From Bathynomus jamesi (lineage: Eukaryota > Arthropoda > Malacostraca > Isopoda > Cirolanidae): 64,000 bases of DNA. Positions 21,469-34,251 of this stretch are shown here, in pieces (the first letter of the stretch is position 1; each line of letters starts with the position of its first letter). The translations under genes were made by a program, and so were the position numbers. The notes under the pieces were generated by a model that was not told the origin of the DNA, searched no databases, and saw nothing but the letters and a program-made list of their open reading frames with translations. The stretch lies in assembly GCA_023014485.1 (NCBI GenBank), contig JAJOZX010000927.1, positions 87,001-151,000 of the forward strand. Direction: 5' to 3'.

Positions 21469-22284
21469 ATGGACAGTGCGGAATTGAAAAAGTTAAAAAA
21501 GAAAAGGGGGGCAAAGTTGGGAGCTGTTACAAAGGCTGTGAACACTTTTAACAATATTACACAACCAGGTAAGGAAGATTTAGAGTGTGTAATTCTTAAA
21601 TTGGAAACAAAAAAGAAGGAAATAATAGCCATTAATGAGAGTATTTCAGAGTTAGTTGAATCCGAAATGGCTGAAGAACAATTGATAGACCTTTACGCTG
21701 ATAATGATGATCAGGTAATCTCAATTGAACAGCAAATAAGGAGACTACGGTCTCGTTTGACTGACTTAACACCAAAAAAACCTAATTCTGATTTTAATCA
21801 AAGTAGAGCTAACCTTCAACAAAATTTAAGTGGCATGCTAAATCTCGAGTCACAAGAATTGAGGGCTCAGTTACCCATTTTGCTAGTACCAACATTTGAA
21901 GGGGACACGGTACAATTCCCATCTTTCATTGACAAATTTGAGAATTTAATAGGTAATAAACCTTATATTTCAACTGTTGAAAAGTTTAGCTACTTAACTA
22001 GTTTCCTTAAAGGCCCAGCCTATAACCTGATAGCCTATTTACCAGCCGTAGGGAATTCATATGAAGTAGCTATTGATCTCTTAAAACGTAATTACATTAA
22101 TAAAGATGAGATTGTATATGAATTATCTCAACAAATTTTTGAATTTGCACCCAAAAGATAACCATAGTGATATGGAAAATTTTATACAAAATTAGAAGCT
22201 ATTATAGGACAACTAGTTAGCAATGAGATAGATATTAAAGCTTCATCTTGGATTATACAAGGCATAGTACTTAGGTGCCTTCCT
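21469..22284 (+). pseudogene. BEL gag, N-terminal part
   Basis: Starts at ATG 21469 and is open to 22161. It begins with a basic, Lys-rich segment and a coiled-coil-like region (QLIDLYADNDDQVISIEQQI), then a gag-like block (ATFEGDTVQFPSFIDKFENL equivalents, SYLTSFLKGPAYNLI). The frame shifts near 22161; the gag homology continues in another frame (KLEAIIGQLVSNEIDIKASS) into 22285. Structural capsid role is known for the family. Confidence 0.75.
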
Positions 22285-23348
22285 TTGAGGGTTAAAGATA
22301 TTTTAATTCTAAAGACGGGAGAAAATTATCCTAATCTGGAAGATATAAGAAAACACTTCCCCAATATCCTAACTAATTACAAATTGAGAGATTTTCCAAC
22401 ACAAAATAAGACCCAGACTATGGATAAACCAAAGACTGTTCCCAGAGACCAACTAGCTACAGCCAAACAGACAAAACTTGATACTGTAGAATCATATGTG
22501 ACCAACTGTAATACACGAACACCTACATTACAGAACTTTAATGTAACTGCTGCCTCAACTTACACACCACATTGCAAATTTTGTGCAAGTAATGAACACA
22601 GTAGTACTGGGTGTGACAAATATTCAGACTTTAACCAAAGAGCTAAAAGATGTGAACAGTTGAACCTGTGTAAAAAGTGTACTGGCCAGGGACATTATAA
22701 GAAAGACTGTAAATCTAGGTTAAGATTCAAGTGTAAGTTTTGTAAAAGTTTACGACATGTCTCATCAATGTGTGATTCACCAAAGTGTCCAAACAATAGT
22801 ACTCAAACTCAAAAGATACCTCCCCCAAACAAAGGTAATCAAGAAAATGCCACTTTCATGGGACATTCTGTTTGTTCAAACAACGTAACAAGAAACACTG
22901 AGATTCTTTTACCAACTATTACTTTGGACTTAGTGAAGAGTGAGGGTAGCACTACTCCAGTGAGATGTCTTATAGACTGTTGTTCTCAACAAACATTTGT
23001 TTCACAAAATGTAGTAAATAAATTGGGTTTGACACCAAACCCGAATGAACAAAAACTCAATATTGCATCCTTTGTTAAGGATAACTCGGACAAAAATAGC
23101 TATAAGACAATTGACCTGGAACTACAGTTAGAAAATAAATTAGAGAAAATTGAAGCAGTTATTATTTCTAAAGTAGGACAAAACAAACTGGTTATACCCA
23201 AACTAGAACAAATCATAAATCATTTGGGAAAACACTACAAAATAGCTGATAGACATATCACTAACAACACAGTAGCTAACATTGAAATGTTAATGGGGGC
23301 AGATTATATTAATCTTATTCATAAGGGCATAGTAGAGATAGGTAATGG
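22285..23348 (+). pseudogene. BEL gag zinc knuckles and aspartic protease
   Basis: The open frame contains three Cys/His clusters (CKFCASNEHSSTGC; CKKCTGQGHYKKDC; CKFCKSLRHVSSMC) typical of BEL/Pao gag. Then follows a retropepsin-like block starting CLIDCCSQQTFVSQ, where the usual Asp-Ser/Thr-Gly is Asp-Cys-Cys, a variant frequent in BEL. The frame reads on across the Gypsy LTR and stops at 23409; the true continuation resumes at 30589 after the Gypsy element. Confidence 0.8.
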
Positions 23349-24639
23349 TGTAGTGCCTTGCACCACAAGATTATTCTTTATTAGTGAAAACTGCCTCAAA
23401 TTGGCATGAGTGAAATATTTAAATCTAAAATAAATAAATAAATAAATAAATACAAGTTAAATATGTCCAGTGATCAAATTTAATGCTTAAGAATTCAGTG
23501 TGGTGTGACTAGACATGAATGGGCTTTTAAGGATTATATTGGCTGGTTGGTAAAATTATTAAGTAAAAACAAACTTGTGTGCAACGACAACACAAAGGAC
23601 GCCACTTTACACATTATATTCGAAATCACCCCGCCAGCAAGCAAAGTTCCTTTTTGGTATGTTTTGTATTTATTATAATTATTCTTTACTATTTCATATC
23701 TGTATGCAATACCGCATACTGCAGATACTAACGCCTTATACCGTTTGCAATTAGTACTAAGATTCATACTACAAATAGTAATGTAAGATTCATATAATAA
23801 ATTACTTAGGCTAAGTTAGGTCTAGGCTAAAGCCAAATTGTAACTAGCCTAACTGAGGCCTACCATAGTCTTTGTTTTAGATTAACCTCAGCTCAATATG
23901 TTGAAGAGGCAAAGGCCTGCCTATTAAATTTCATAGTATATTTTACTTTATAAGCCTATTATGTTTCACGTTATTTTCTTAGCAGATGGCCTACTAATCA
24001 TTTGTAGCCTACATATTTCCTTTAGTCTTCCCATTCAACTTAACACAATCCCATAACCAGAATTAACTGTAATTTATCATCCACAGGTTACTGGGCCTAT
24101 ATAACCTATATGTATTTTAATTATTAATTATTGCCATTTTTATTATTCTTTTTCTCTGAAATATCACTTACAGTATTCTTGTCTATCTCTTTGCAGACAA
24201 GGTTGTCATTGTGGCTATTATCTTTTAGTTATTATTGATATTATCTTTGTTATTATTATCTTTTAGTTATTATTGTTATTATTACTACTATTATTACTAC
24301 TATTATTACTATTATTTGTATTGCATATTTATTATAATCAGTATTATTTGCAGACTGTTATATATTAGCCAAACTGGCCATTATTTAATCTCACCATTAT
24401 AAGTCCATCAAAGTTGTTACGGGTAAAAATCCCCTTTGCATATACTTATTAATTGTTGTTAATAAAATATAAAAATTCATATTGATTTAATAATCAGTCC
24501 TTCCCTTCATTTATTAAAATTAACTTTGCGCCGCAGTGCCGGATGCCAATCTAGTACTTGGGCGCTGGTGACCCTGGCATATAGTTAATTATCTACGTAA
24601 ACTTGTAAAGGTCTAAATAAATAAAACTGGACTCTTACA
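23349..24639 (+). repeat. Gypsy 5' LTR
   Basis: 1291 bp, TGTAGTGCCTTGC to GGACTCTTACA. Contains TA/ATT-rich low complexity at 24230-24330 and AATAAA signals. A primer-binding candidate TTGGTAACCTCCTGGAGTGA follows at 24641. The minus-strand frame at 23534-23767 recurs in the 3' LTR and is not a gene. Confidence 0.9.
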
Positions 24640-24890
24640 ATTGGTAACCTCCTGGAGTGACCAAACACCGTAATTTATGCAAAAAAAAAAAAAAAAAATT
24701 TTCTAAAAGTTTTTTCTCAATTTTTGTCAATATATTCAGTCTGCATCTATAATTTTATTAAATTCACTAGTACAAAGCACTCACCTGTACTGGAAGTGTA
24801 TTTTATTGCAAAATATATTCCTTTTATTTTGCCTTTTTATAAATTCAGCATTTTCTAAAGTTTTTTTATGCAAATTTACTTATTTTGCAA

Positions 24891-25156
24891 ACAGCCTATA
24901 CGCAGACTATTTTTCTGCTAATATTGGGCTACATCTAAAAAAATTTTTTTACTTATATTTTGTAAACAGCCTATACGCAGACTATTTTTCTGCTAATATT
25001 GGGCTACATAAAAAAATTTTTTTACTTATATTTTGTAAACAGCCTATACGCAGACTATTTTTCTGCTAATATTGGGCTACATCATAAAAATATTTTTTAC
25101 TTATCTTGCAAATAGCCTATACGCAGACTATTTTTCTGCTAATATTGGGCTATATC

Positions 25157-25180
<24 letters not shown>
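24891..25180 (+). repeat. Four tandem ~74-bp units in the Gypsy leader
   Basis: Units begin at 24891, 24966, 25039 and 25112 (CAGCCTATACGCAGACTATT ... TGCTAATATTGGGCTA). They end in a 33-bp A tract at about 25159-25191. They lie between the primer-binding site and gag, so they form part of the genomic RNA leader. Confidence 0.85.
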
Positions 25181-25195
<15 letters not shown>

Positions 25196-25357
25196 CACGT
25201 AACTTTTTGTTATTGGCATTCATAACTCAAATTGAGTCTCATACTCAACCAAGCTTACCTGAAGCCATTATTTACATTCAACAACATTTGTTGAAATCTT
25301 GTCAGTTTGTGACACATTTTAAATTTTTTTAGTACTTTGTAACAAATAATAGCCACA

Positions 25358-26386
25358 ATGACCAACAACAACCTAGGGTCATCCAACGGTGGTACTCCAA
25401 ATTCACCACCTATAACGGACTTTCTCACAATGTATCAGCCTGCCACTCCACAATTCACCGCTGAAGAGCCTGGAATCTTTGTGAGTCAACTGCGGGATTA
25501 TTTCGAGATAAAAGGAGTTACGGACCCACGAACCAAGTTCCTAATCACAAAGAACCTCCTGCCTACACAAGTATACAAAGTAGTGCGGGATGTAACTCTA
25601 TTGCCTCCGTCTGACCAAGCTTTTGAGAGCCTCCTCAGCGAGTTAGTCAGGAGACTCGGCCAATCAGAAGAAGAGCGACTCAATGCTCTACTCAAGGACC
25701 AAGTTCTTGGGGATCAAACGCCAACAGCCTTCCTGAGACATCTGCAAGACCTGGCTGGACAGACCAATGAAGACGATAAAAACTCACCCTTAATGCGACG
25801 CCGCTTCCTCAATGGTCTCCCTACTGCCCTACGGCCAATGCTCCGTTGTATGCCAGACGATACAGACCTCCTCACAATGGCCAAAACAGCTGATAAGATG
25901 ATGATTGAAATCCACCTTGGCCAAGTAGATAACCACACCCATCACCCCCAAATCTGTGCCACGCAGGATGACAATCTGAGTCCGGCTGCACAAGGTCTTA
26001 AAATATCCAACGAAATTCTACAAACACTTAAAGATGAATTTAAAGCTCTCCGAATAGAGCTAGCTAACAACAGGGAACGAGAGAGAAGTTCTTCAAGACG
26101 AGGACGACCCTCCGGTCCAATTAGAGCCTCCCAATATGAACCTGGACAACGCCTCGTTCTCCTACAACCACAGCCACCGCAAACAGGTCAGTTGGTTGCT
26201 CCAAATCCATTAGCCTTACCTCATCCTCAATCCTCAATCCCCACTACTCAGCCTCATTCTCAACCTATTTCCTTACCACAGTCTACTGTTCATACCCCTC
26301 CTTGCTGGTATCATGAAAAGTTTAAAGATCGTGCAACGCGCTGTCTCACACCTTGCCCATGGACTCCTAACCCTCCTTTAAACTAA
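25358..26386 (+). CDS. Gypsy gag polyprotein
   Basis: 342 codons from ATG 25358. It starts with a low-complexity Asn/Gly/Pro segment and then has an arthropod Gypsy-type capsid block (FVSQLRDYFEIKGVTDPRTK; LLSELVRRLGQSEEERLNAL; PTAFLRHLQDLAGQ; RRRFLNGLPTALRPML). A basic Arg/Ser-rich region follows (RERERSSSRRGRPSG), then a Pro/Gln/His-rich stretch and a terminal Cys cluster (CWYHEKFKDRATRCLTPC). Assembles the particle and binds RNA (family knowledge). The stop at 26386 is followed by protease in another frame at 26395, so expression probably involved a frameshift or this copy is damaged. Confidence 0.8.
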   Translation: MTNNNLGSSNGGTPNSPPITDFLTMYQPATPQFTAEEPGIFVSQLRDYFEIKGVTDPRTKFLITKNLLPTQVYKVVRDVTLLPPSDQAFESLLSELVRRLGQSEEERLNALLKDQVLGDQTPTAFLRHLQDLAGQTNEDDKNSPLMRRRFLNGLPTALRPMLRCMPDDTDLLTMAKTADKMMIEIHLGQVDNHTHHPQICATQDDNLSPAAQGLKISNEILQTLKDEFKALRIELANNRERERSSSRRGRPSGPIRASQYEPGQRLVLLQPQPPQTGQLVAPNPLALPHPQSSIPTTQPHSQPISLPQSTVHTPPCWYHEKFKDRATRCLTPCPWTPNPPLN

Positions 26387-26394
26387 CTAGGCTG

Positions 26395-27147
26395 GTGTCA
26401 CAGGCGTCTGACGCTACAGCCTCTCAAGCCTCTCAACCTATCCTTACTTCAACTAACCCTACCACTACCTCATTTAACGCTGTCAAACCAACACCTACGT
26501 ACGCAAGTAAAGTTAAAGAATCGCAACCTACTTATTCAACCACAGCTAATTTAATACCCCCAACTAATCCTTCAAATACAACACAAACTCCTTCCCACAG
26601 CAATACTAACCTTCCTCCACAAAAATTTAATGATTCACAAACTACTGCACCACCTGGTCCAACATTCACCTTGCATGATCCACTTTCAGGCTATGCATTC
26701 CTTATTGACACTGGAGCTCAATACAGTGTTATTCCTGCAACAGCCGCAGACCGTGCAAATGGACCCTCTCCTTTCATTTTACGTGCAGCTAATTCTTCAT
26801 CTATTCACACTTATGGACATCGTTCTATTTCAGTTTCTCTTGGACTTAGACGTGTTTTCCGCTGGATATTTCTTGTCGCGGATGTATATACTCCAATGTT
26901 AGGCTCTGATTTTCTTTCTGCTAATGATTTATTAGTCGATGTTCGTAGAGCACAATTAATTGATAATGTCACATATCTTTCAGTAATTGGTTCTCCTACC
27001 GTGCACCCCTCTTCATTATTGGCAAGTTCTCTGCCACAGTGCTCACCTGCTATAGAGCAGCTCCTAAATGAATTTTCTTCCTTACTCAACCCTGTTCTAA
27101 GGATACCCCTATTAAACACTCTGTTGTCCACCGTATTGATACGGTAG
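26395..27147 (+). CDS. Gypsy aspartic protease region
   Basis: A Ser/Thr/Pro-rich linker is followed by a retropepsin with [14 protein letters not shown] (the active-site Asp-Thr-Gly) and [15 protein letters not shown] (the conserved C-terminal Gly-x-Asp-Phe-Leu block). The frame ends at 27147, and reverse transcriptase resumes in another frame with [17 protein letters not shown] at about 27145. This implies a frameshift in this copy. Confidence 0.8.
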   Translation: MSQASDATASQASQPILTSTNPTTTSFNAVKPTPTYASKVKESQPTYSTTANLIPPTNPSNTTQTPSHSNTNLPPQKFNDSQTTAPPGPTFTLHDPLSGYAFLIDTGAQYSVIPATAADRANGPSPFILRAANSSSIHTYGHRSISVSLGLRRVFRWIFLVADVYTPMLGSDFLSANDLLVDVRRAQLIDNVTYLSVIGSPTVHPSSLLASSLPQCSPAIEQLLNEFSSLLNPVLRIPLLNTLLSTVLIR

Positions 27148-27935
27148 GCTCACCTGTTTTCACCCGCCCACGTCGCTTAGCTCCAGATCGTCTTGCAATT
27201 GTGAGACGAGAGTTTGAACACATGCTTGAACTCGGTATTATACGGCCTTCAAGTAGCCCGTATGCCTCTGCTTTACACATGGTCCCAAAACCTACACCTG
27301 GAGACTGGCGTCCATGTGGAGATTATCGTGCTTTGAATGACAACACGATTCCAGATCGCTATCCCCTTCCTCACTTACACGATTTTACTTCTGCTCTCCA
27401 TGGCACCACAGTATTTTCACGCCTTGACTTGGTGCGAGCCTTTCATCAAATTCCTGTACACCCTGATGACATAAAACTGCTATAACAACCCCTTTTGGGT
27501 TATTTGAAATGACAAAAATGCCATACGGACTGCGTAATGCAGCCCAAACTTTTCAACGCTTCATTGATGAAGTGTTGAGAGGTCTCTCCTTCACTTTCAC
27601 ATATGTCGATGACATTCTCATCGCAAGTTCTTCTCCCTCAGAACATATTCAACATTTACGCTTAGTTTTTTCTCGGTTGGCAGAATATGGTGTATTGCTA
27701 AACCCTGAAAAATGTGTCTTTGCTGTAGATGAACTCACCTTCTTAGGACACAAAGTTACTTCGAAGGGCATTTCTCCTCTCGAAAATAAAGTATCTGTCA
27801 TAAGGTCTTTCCCACAACCGCAAACTCAAAAGCAACTTCGCCGCTTCTTAGGGATGGTAAACTTCTACCATCGCTTCATTCCTCAGTGTGCAAACATTCT
27901 TGCACCCATAACCTCTCTTCTTCGCCAATCAAAAA
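27148..27935 (+). pseudogene. Gypsy reverse transcriptase
   Basis: N-terminal part at 27148-27485 includes [20 protein letters not shown] and [20 protein letters not shown] (first catalytic Asp). A 1-nt shift near an A tract at about 27474 moves the frame. The second part from 27490 includes TPFGLFEMTKMPYGLRNAAQ and FTYVDDILIASS (YVDD catalytic pair), then GHKVTSKGISPL and LRRFLGMVNFYHRFIPQ. Confidence 0.85.
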
Positions 27936-29242
27936 GGGGCAGATCCACTGCAGTTCTGTGGGTCCGCAATTGGACTCGATCTTGCCTTCAATGTCAGCGT
28001 GCCAAAGTTCACCGACACACAAAGTCAGAAATTGGTACCTTTCCTTTGCCAAAGGCTCGTTTTGAGGCCATACACCTAGACATAGTCGGCCCCCTCTATT
28101 CTTCTCGAGGTTATACCTATCTTCTCACTGTCATTGATAGGTTCACAAGATGGCCAGAAGCTGTTCCTTTGACTTCTTGTACTGCTTCTGCAGTAGCTCA
28201 CGCCTTTGTTTCATGTTGGGTTTCCCGTTTTGGAATACCTGCAACCATTTGCACAGACAGAGGTGCTCAATTTGAATCGGCCTTATGGAAGGAACTCATG
28301 CTCCTTCTTGGGACTGAGCGCATCAGAACAACAAGCTATCACCCGCAATCCAATGGGGTGATAGAACGCTTCCATCGTCAACTTAAAAGTTCCTTGCGAG
28401 CCACTGATCCATCTACTACATGGGTGGACAGGCTACCTCTAATCCTACTCGGAATTCGTACTGCTCTGAAGACTGATCTTGCATGCTCTGCAGCAGAATT
28501 AGTTTACGGTACCACACTCCGGTTACCCGGAGAATTTTTCACACCTACACCCATTAACCCCGCATGTGATCCTGCTTCGTATGTTAAGACATTACGCTCT
28601 ATTATGAAGCAAATTCGTCCCACAGCACCTAGAACTTCCACCTCACAAACTACCTTCGTTTCCCCTGATTTACAAACTTGCACACACGTTTTCTTGAGAC
28701 ATGATGCTCACCGCTACCCTCTTCACTGCCCCTATGATGGTCCCTTCCTTGTGCTAGACCGTAAACCCAAAACTTTCATCATTGACAAGGTGGGCAAGCG
28801 TGAAACTGTTTCTGTGGACCGCTTGAAACCAGCATACCTTGATTTTTCTCCAACAAAAGATCCTATCCTCCCTCAATCTTCTGTACCTCCACCTCAAATA
28901 CAGGTACAGCAACCTATCCCTCCTCAATCTTCTGTACCTTCATCTCATATACAGGTACAGCAATCTACCCTTCCTAAATCCTATGTACCACCACCTCATC
29001 CGAGGGTACAACAATCTATCATCCCTCTTCCAATTCTCCTCCATTATCGCAACCAACTGTCTTTGAACCAGCCAGTGGCTCCATCGCACAGGCACCAAGA
29101 ATCCCCTTCCCCCAATGTCCCTACTGCACCTGTAGCACCATCCATGCCTTCAGAACCAGTGCTGCAGGATATTGCCGTCCAAAAGCAAACAACGACTCGT
29201 TCTGGAAGAGTCATTCGTAAGCCAGTGCGTTTTGACATTTAA
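27936..29242 (+). CDS. Gypsy integrase (RNase H deleted)
   Basis: Directly after the reverse transcriptase thumb the same frame enters the integrase zinc-binding tail (WTRSCLQCQRAKVHRH). The RNase H domain, the tether and the N-terminal half of the zinc finger are missing through an in-frame deletion at about 27940-27965. The catalytic core is present: HLDIVGPLYSS (first Asp), CTDRGAQFES (second Asp), and GVIERFHRQLK (Glu). The C terminus has a DRLKPAYLDF chromatin/GPY-like block and Pro/Gln repeats containing IQVQQ. The stop is at 29240-29242. Confidence 0.85.
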
Positions 29243-29289
29243 GTTTTTTTTTTTTACCCCTGACAACCATGTTTTTGGGGGGCAGTACT

Positions 29290-30584
29290 TGTAGTGCCTT
29301 GCACCACAAGATTATTCTTTATTAGTGAAAACTGCCTCAAATTGGCATGAGTGAAATATTTAAATCTAAAATAAATAAATAAATAAATAAATACAAGTTA
29401 AATATGTCCAGTGATCAAATTTAATGCTTAAGAATTCAGTGTGGTGTGACTAGACATGAATGGGCTTTTAAGGATTATATTGGCTGGTTGGTAAAATTAT
29501 TAAGTAAAAACAAACTTGTGTGCAACGACAACACAAAGGACGCCACTTTACACATTATATTCGAAATCACCCCGCCAGCAAGCAAAGTTCCTTTTTGGTA
29601 TGTTTTGTATTTATTATAATTATTCTTTACTATTTCATATCTGTATGCAATACCGCATACTGCAGATACTAACGCCTTATACCGTTTGCAATTAGTACTA
29701 AGATTCATACTACAAATAGTAATGTAAGATTCATATAATAAATTACTTAGGCTAAGTTAGGTCTAGGCTAAAGCCAAATTGTAACTAGCCTAACTGAGGC
29801 CTACCATAGTCTTTGTTTTAGATTAACCTCAGCTCAATATGTTGAAGAGGCAAAGGCCTGCCTATTAAATTTCATAGTATATTTTACTTTATAAGCCTAT
29901 TATGTTTCACGTTATTTTCTTAGCAGATGGCCTACTAATCATTTGTAGCCTACATATTTCCTTTAGTCTTCCCATTCAACTTAACACAATCCCATAACCA
30001 GAATTAACTGTAATTTATCATCCACAGGTTACTGGGGCCTATATAACCTATATGTATTTTAATTATTAATTATTGCCATTTTTATTATTCTTTTTCTCTG
30101 AAATATCACTTACAGTATTCTTGTCTATCTCTTTGCAGACAAGGTTGTCATTGTGGCTATTATCTTTTAGTTATTATTGATATTATCTTTGTTATTATTA
30201 TCTTTTAGTTATTATTGTTATTATTACTACTATTATTACTACTATTATTACTATTATTTGTATTGCATATTTATTATTATAATCAGTATTATTTGCAGAC
30301 TGTTATATATTAGCCAAACTGGCCATTATTTAATCTCACCATTATAAGTCCATCAAAGTTGTTACGGGTAAAAATCCCCTTTGCATATACTTATTAATTG
30401 TTGTTAATAAAATATAAAAATTCATATTGATTTAATAATCAGTCCTTCCCTTCATTTATTAAAATTAACTTTGCGCCGCAGTGCCGGATGCCAATCTAGT
30501 ACTTGGGCGCTGGTGACCCTGGCATATAGTTAATTATCTACGTAAACTTGTAAAGGTCTAAATAAATAAAACTGGACTCTTACA
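29290..30584 (+). repeat. Gypsy 3' LTR
   Basis: 1295 bp, identical in start and end to the 5' LTR with two small length differences. A purine/G-rich tract (TTTTTGGGGGGCAG) just upstream is the probable polypurine tract. Confidence 0.9.
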
Positions 30585-30588
30585 ATGG

Positions 30589-32975
30589 TATAGCTATTCA
30601 GACTCCATCAGGGATAGCCCCTTTGGGTGATCTATCCAAATACAACCTAGACCTAAACCAAAATAGTTCATGACCAACAAACACTATGTGCCTCAACTCA
30701 GTCCTACATAACACCTGTAAGAATAGCAACACTTTGAATAATATTATCTCAACTGAGAACATTAATTCATCATTATCAAATGAAACTTTGGATGAGGCAA
30801 TTCAAACTTTATGGTTGCTAGAATCTGTGGGTATACATGACACAAATCAAACTTCAGAAGATCAGTTAATGGTAGAAAGATTTGAAGACACCATTCAGTG
30901 CAAAGACAATAGTTATTTTATTGAGTTACCTTGGAAAATAAATTGTCCAACTTTAAGAGACAATCTCAAAGTAGCTAAAGGACATTTACGTATATAAAGT
31001 AATGAAAAAACTCAAACAAGATAATAATATTAAAAACTACAGTGATGTCTTCAAAGAACAGCTACAGAAAGGCTTCATTGAAGAAGTAACAAATAACCCT
31101 TTTAAAAAAGATGGTTGTCATTATTTAACCCACAGGGGGGTCTATCGACAAGATGCCCCAACAACAAAACTCAGAGTAGTATATAACTGTAGCCTCAAAG
31201 ACAGTGATAAACACAGTTTGAATGATTGCCTGATTGAGGGTCCTAATCTCATTTCTGACCTTGTGAAAATCTTACTGAGGTTCAGGTTAGACAAATATGC
31301 CGTACAAAGTGACATTTCAAAGGCATTTTTGAGAATAAATCTTAAAAATGAATATGATAAGAACCAACTTAGGTTCTTATGGTTCAAGGATCCATTTGAT
31401 TTGAATAAAGGGTTCATAACCTATAGATTTAATGTTGTGTTGTTTGGAGCCAATTGCTCACCTAGCCTATTAGCATTGACAATTAGACATCATTTAAACC
31501 AGTTTAATAACTCTTTAACATTGAACTTCCTTAAGGAACATTTTTACGTAGACAATCTAATAGGCTCAACAACAACAAAATCTGAATTATCTGAAGTCTA
31601 TGAACACTCTCAAAACATTATGCAACAAGGTAACTTTGAACTTAGAGAGTGGATTTCAAATGATGAGGATTTAAACAAAAAGATTTTAAAGGATAATAAT
31701 GGTCTTACTGAGCCATCAGACAGAGTTAAAACTTTAGGTATGAACTGGTATTTGGATGCAACTTCTAACAGTCATGATTCAATCTGTACTAAAGGTTTTA
31801 AACTTGATGAGGAAGCAAATACTAAAAGACAAATATTATCAGAGGCTTCCAAAATTTTTGATCCCATGGGTCTATTCCTGCCTTCAACAATAAAATCAAA
31901 GATTCTCCTCCAAGAAATTTGGAGGACAAATGTTGGGTGGGATGATCCAATAACAAATGAAAATCAAAAATCTTGGAAGAAGTTAGCTGCTGATTTAACA
32001 AAAGTGCAGAACATTAAAATTCAAAGGTGCTGTGGGTTTAGGGATAAGCCCCAGAGACTTCATGTGTTTGCTGATGCAAGCACACAAGCTTATGGGTGCT
32101 GTGCGTATCTTGTAAGCCGTACAGAAAGTCATCTAATTTATGCAAAAGGGAAAGTTGCACCTCTCAAACCTACCCGAACCATACCTCAATTGGAACTATT
32201 GGCTGCTGCATTAGCCATTAAAACCATTTCATTGCTTAAGGATGCTTACCATGATGTGAACATAACTCACATCCACATCTGGCTTGACAGTCAGATTTGT
32301 CTTGCCTGGATACGGAATGATAGCATTAATAGTAAGAATATCTTTGTAAGAAATAGGCTAAAAGAAATAGCTGAAGCTAATGAAAGCCTACAAGTAAACT
32401 TTCACTATGTTCCAACTAAACAAAATCCAGCAGACTTTCTGACCAGAGGTTTATCCTACAAGTTGTTGAAGTCAAACAAAACTTGGTTTATGGGACCTAA
32501 GTGGCTCTGTAATACAGACCAATGGCCTGTGGAACAAGTTAACTTGACATTAAATTTAATCTTTTCAAATGAAAAGGTTGAACCAATCACTAATTATGAA
32601 CAGTATTCTGATTTCAGTAAACTTGTCAGGGTCACAGCCTACTGTTTGAGGTTTGCTCACAACTGTTTAACCACAATTAACAAACAGCTAAATAAAAACA
32701 ATCATAATTATACAGAAGTTGCAACCAAATACTGGATAGGCCATGCACAACAAAAAGAGTACAATAAAAAGTTAGAATTCTTAACTAATGGGAAACAAAC
32801 AAAAGAACCTGTACCATCAGTAGTTGTGGATCTAAACTTGTTCAGAGATGAGGAAGGCCTTCTAAGGTGTAAAGGGAGATTAGACAAATCAAAACTGTCA
32901 TACAAAAGCAAACATCCAATCCTTTTACCTAGATTTAGCTATTTGACAACATTAATCGTCAGAAAAACACAATGA
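30589..32975 (+). pseudogene. BEL reverse transcriptase and RNase H
   Basis: The BEL frame resumes after the Gypsy element (PSGIAPLGDLS), stops at about 30673, and continues at 30686-30997 (SNETLDEAIQTLWLLESVGI, the BEL pre-RT linker). A further shift at about 30990 leads to the main frame 31002-32975. Key blocks are LRVVYNCS, KYAVQSDISKAFLRINL, FNVVLFGANCSPSLLALTI and HFYVDNLIGS, where the usual YVDD is YVDN. RNase H blocks follow: LHVFADASTQAYGCCAYLVS, LELLAAALAIK, HIWLDSQICLAWI, TKQNPADFLTRG. The YVDN variant may impair polymerase activity. Confidence 0.85.
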
Positions 32976-34251
32976 TGTATATCATATGGGGGTACCACAG
33001 ACACTAACTACATTAAGAAAAACTTATTGGATACCCAAGGGAAGGATCACTGTTAAAACAGTCCTGAGTGAGTGTGTCACATGTAGGCGTATTCATGCTA
33101 GGCCCTATAGGAAACCAAATCCTCCTGCTTTGCCAGAGGAGAGAGTTACTCTCAACAGACCCTTTGAGACTGTAGGCATTGACTATACAGGAGCATTGAC
33201 TGTAGGGGTGGGTGACACTGAACAAAAAATGTACATTGTACTGTTTACATGTGCTGCCTCACGAGCTGTTTATTTGGATGTTGTGGAGGACCTTACAGCA
33301 GAATCTTTTGTTGCTGTCTTTAAGAGATTCTGTGCACGACATTCAGTACCCAAGACAGTTTGGACTGACAATGCTACATATTTCAAGGCTGGTGAACAAG
33401 TCATCCACGACTTGTTAAGCGATGAAATCACACAATTATATATACAAAATTCAAACATAAAGTGGAAGTATATTCCAGTTGCCTCTCCTTGGTATGGTTC
33501 TATCTGGGAGAGGAATATACAAACAGTAAAGATTTGCTTGAAGAAAGCAATTGGCAAAAAACAGATACACTTATTTGGGTTGCTCACTCTCCTGGCTGAG
33601 ATTGAGAACATCATTAACAATAGACCACTCACTTATGTGAGTGACAACATTAATGACCCGGAACCATTAACTCCAAATCATTTGATTCGGGGAGAACAAG
33701 TTAGTCTCCTGCCGGACTACAATATAGACTCTTCAGAAGACCCAAACTGGACTCAACGACATGATGAGCTCCAGACTAAGTTACAACATTTAACTAAAGT
33801 TAAAGCTCATTTCATTAAACAGTGGAAAACTGAGTACTTGATGGGTCTAAGGGAGAGACATAAACAAATGACTAAGAAGGATTGGTCTGACACAATTAAG
33901 GTAGGGGACCTTGTTCTCATACATGACAGTACTCCAAGACAATACTGGCCTCTGGCTAGAGTTTCAGAACTCAGACCAGGGGCAGACGGGGTAACAAGAG
34001 TGGTCAAATTAAGGACTTCAACGGGTGACACAACAAGAGACATTTCTCTTTTGTACCCTTTAGAGTCTGGACCCAAAACAATGGACTTTGGAGAACCTTC
34101 TCCACTGACAGTAACAACTGGAGACACTGAACTTTCAGTAACTATTCCTTTGACAGTAGGAGTGGTAACGCATCCTACTACAACATTGACAGACACAAGA
34201 CCTCAGCGACAAACAGCATTAAAAGCGCGACTATTTTTACAACAAAAATAG
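32976..34251 (+). pseudogene. BEL integrase
   Basis: A 1-nt shift in an A tract at about 32965 separates it from RNase H. The zinc-binding His pair (HNDVYHMGVPQTL) and CVTCRRIHARP are followed by the catalytic core: FETVGIDYTGALTV (Asp), VWTDNATYFKAGEQ (Asp) and GSIWERNIQTVK (Glu). At the C terminus is GDLVLIHDSTPRQYWPLARV, typical of BEL integrases. The stop is at 34249-34251, some 255 bp before the 3' LTR. Confidence 0.85.

Larger units (their letters stand above)
23349..30584 (+). mobile_element. Gypsy LTR retrotransposon nested in BEL
   Basis: LTRs at 23349-24639 and 29290-30584; 4-bp target duplication ATGG at 23345-23348 and 30585-30588. gag, protease, reverse transcriptase and integrase lie in order on the plus strand. 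The RNase H region is deleted. The LTRs are almost identical (one extra G in ACTGGGGCC and one extra ATT in the 3' LTR are the differences I noticed), so insertion was recent. Confidence 0.9.

Noticed and set aside
23534..23767. Minus-strand 77-codon frame in the Gypsy LTR, repeated at 29475-29708
   Set aside because: Duplicated only because the LTR is duplicated; antisense to the element and without domain.
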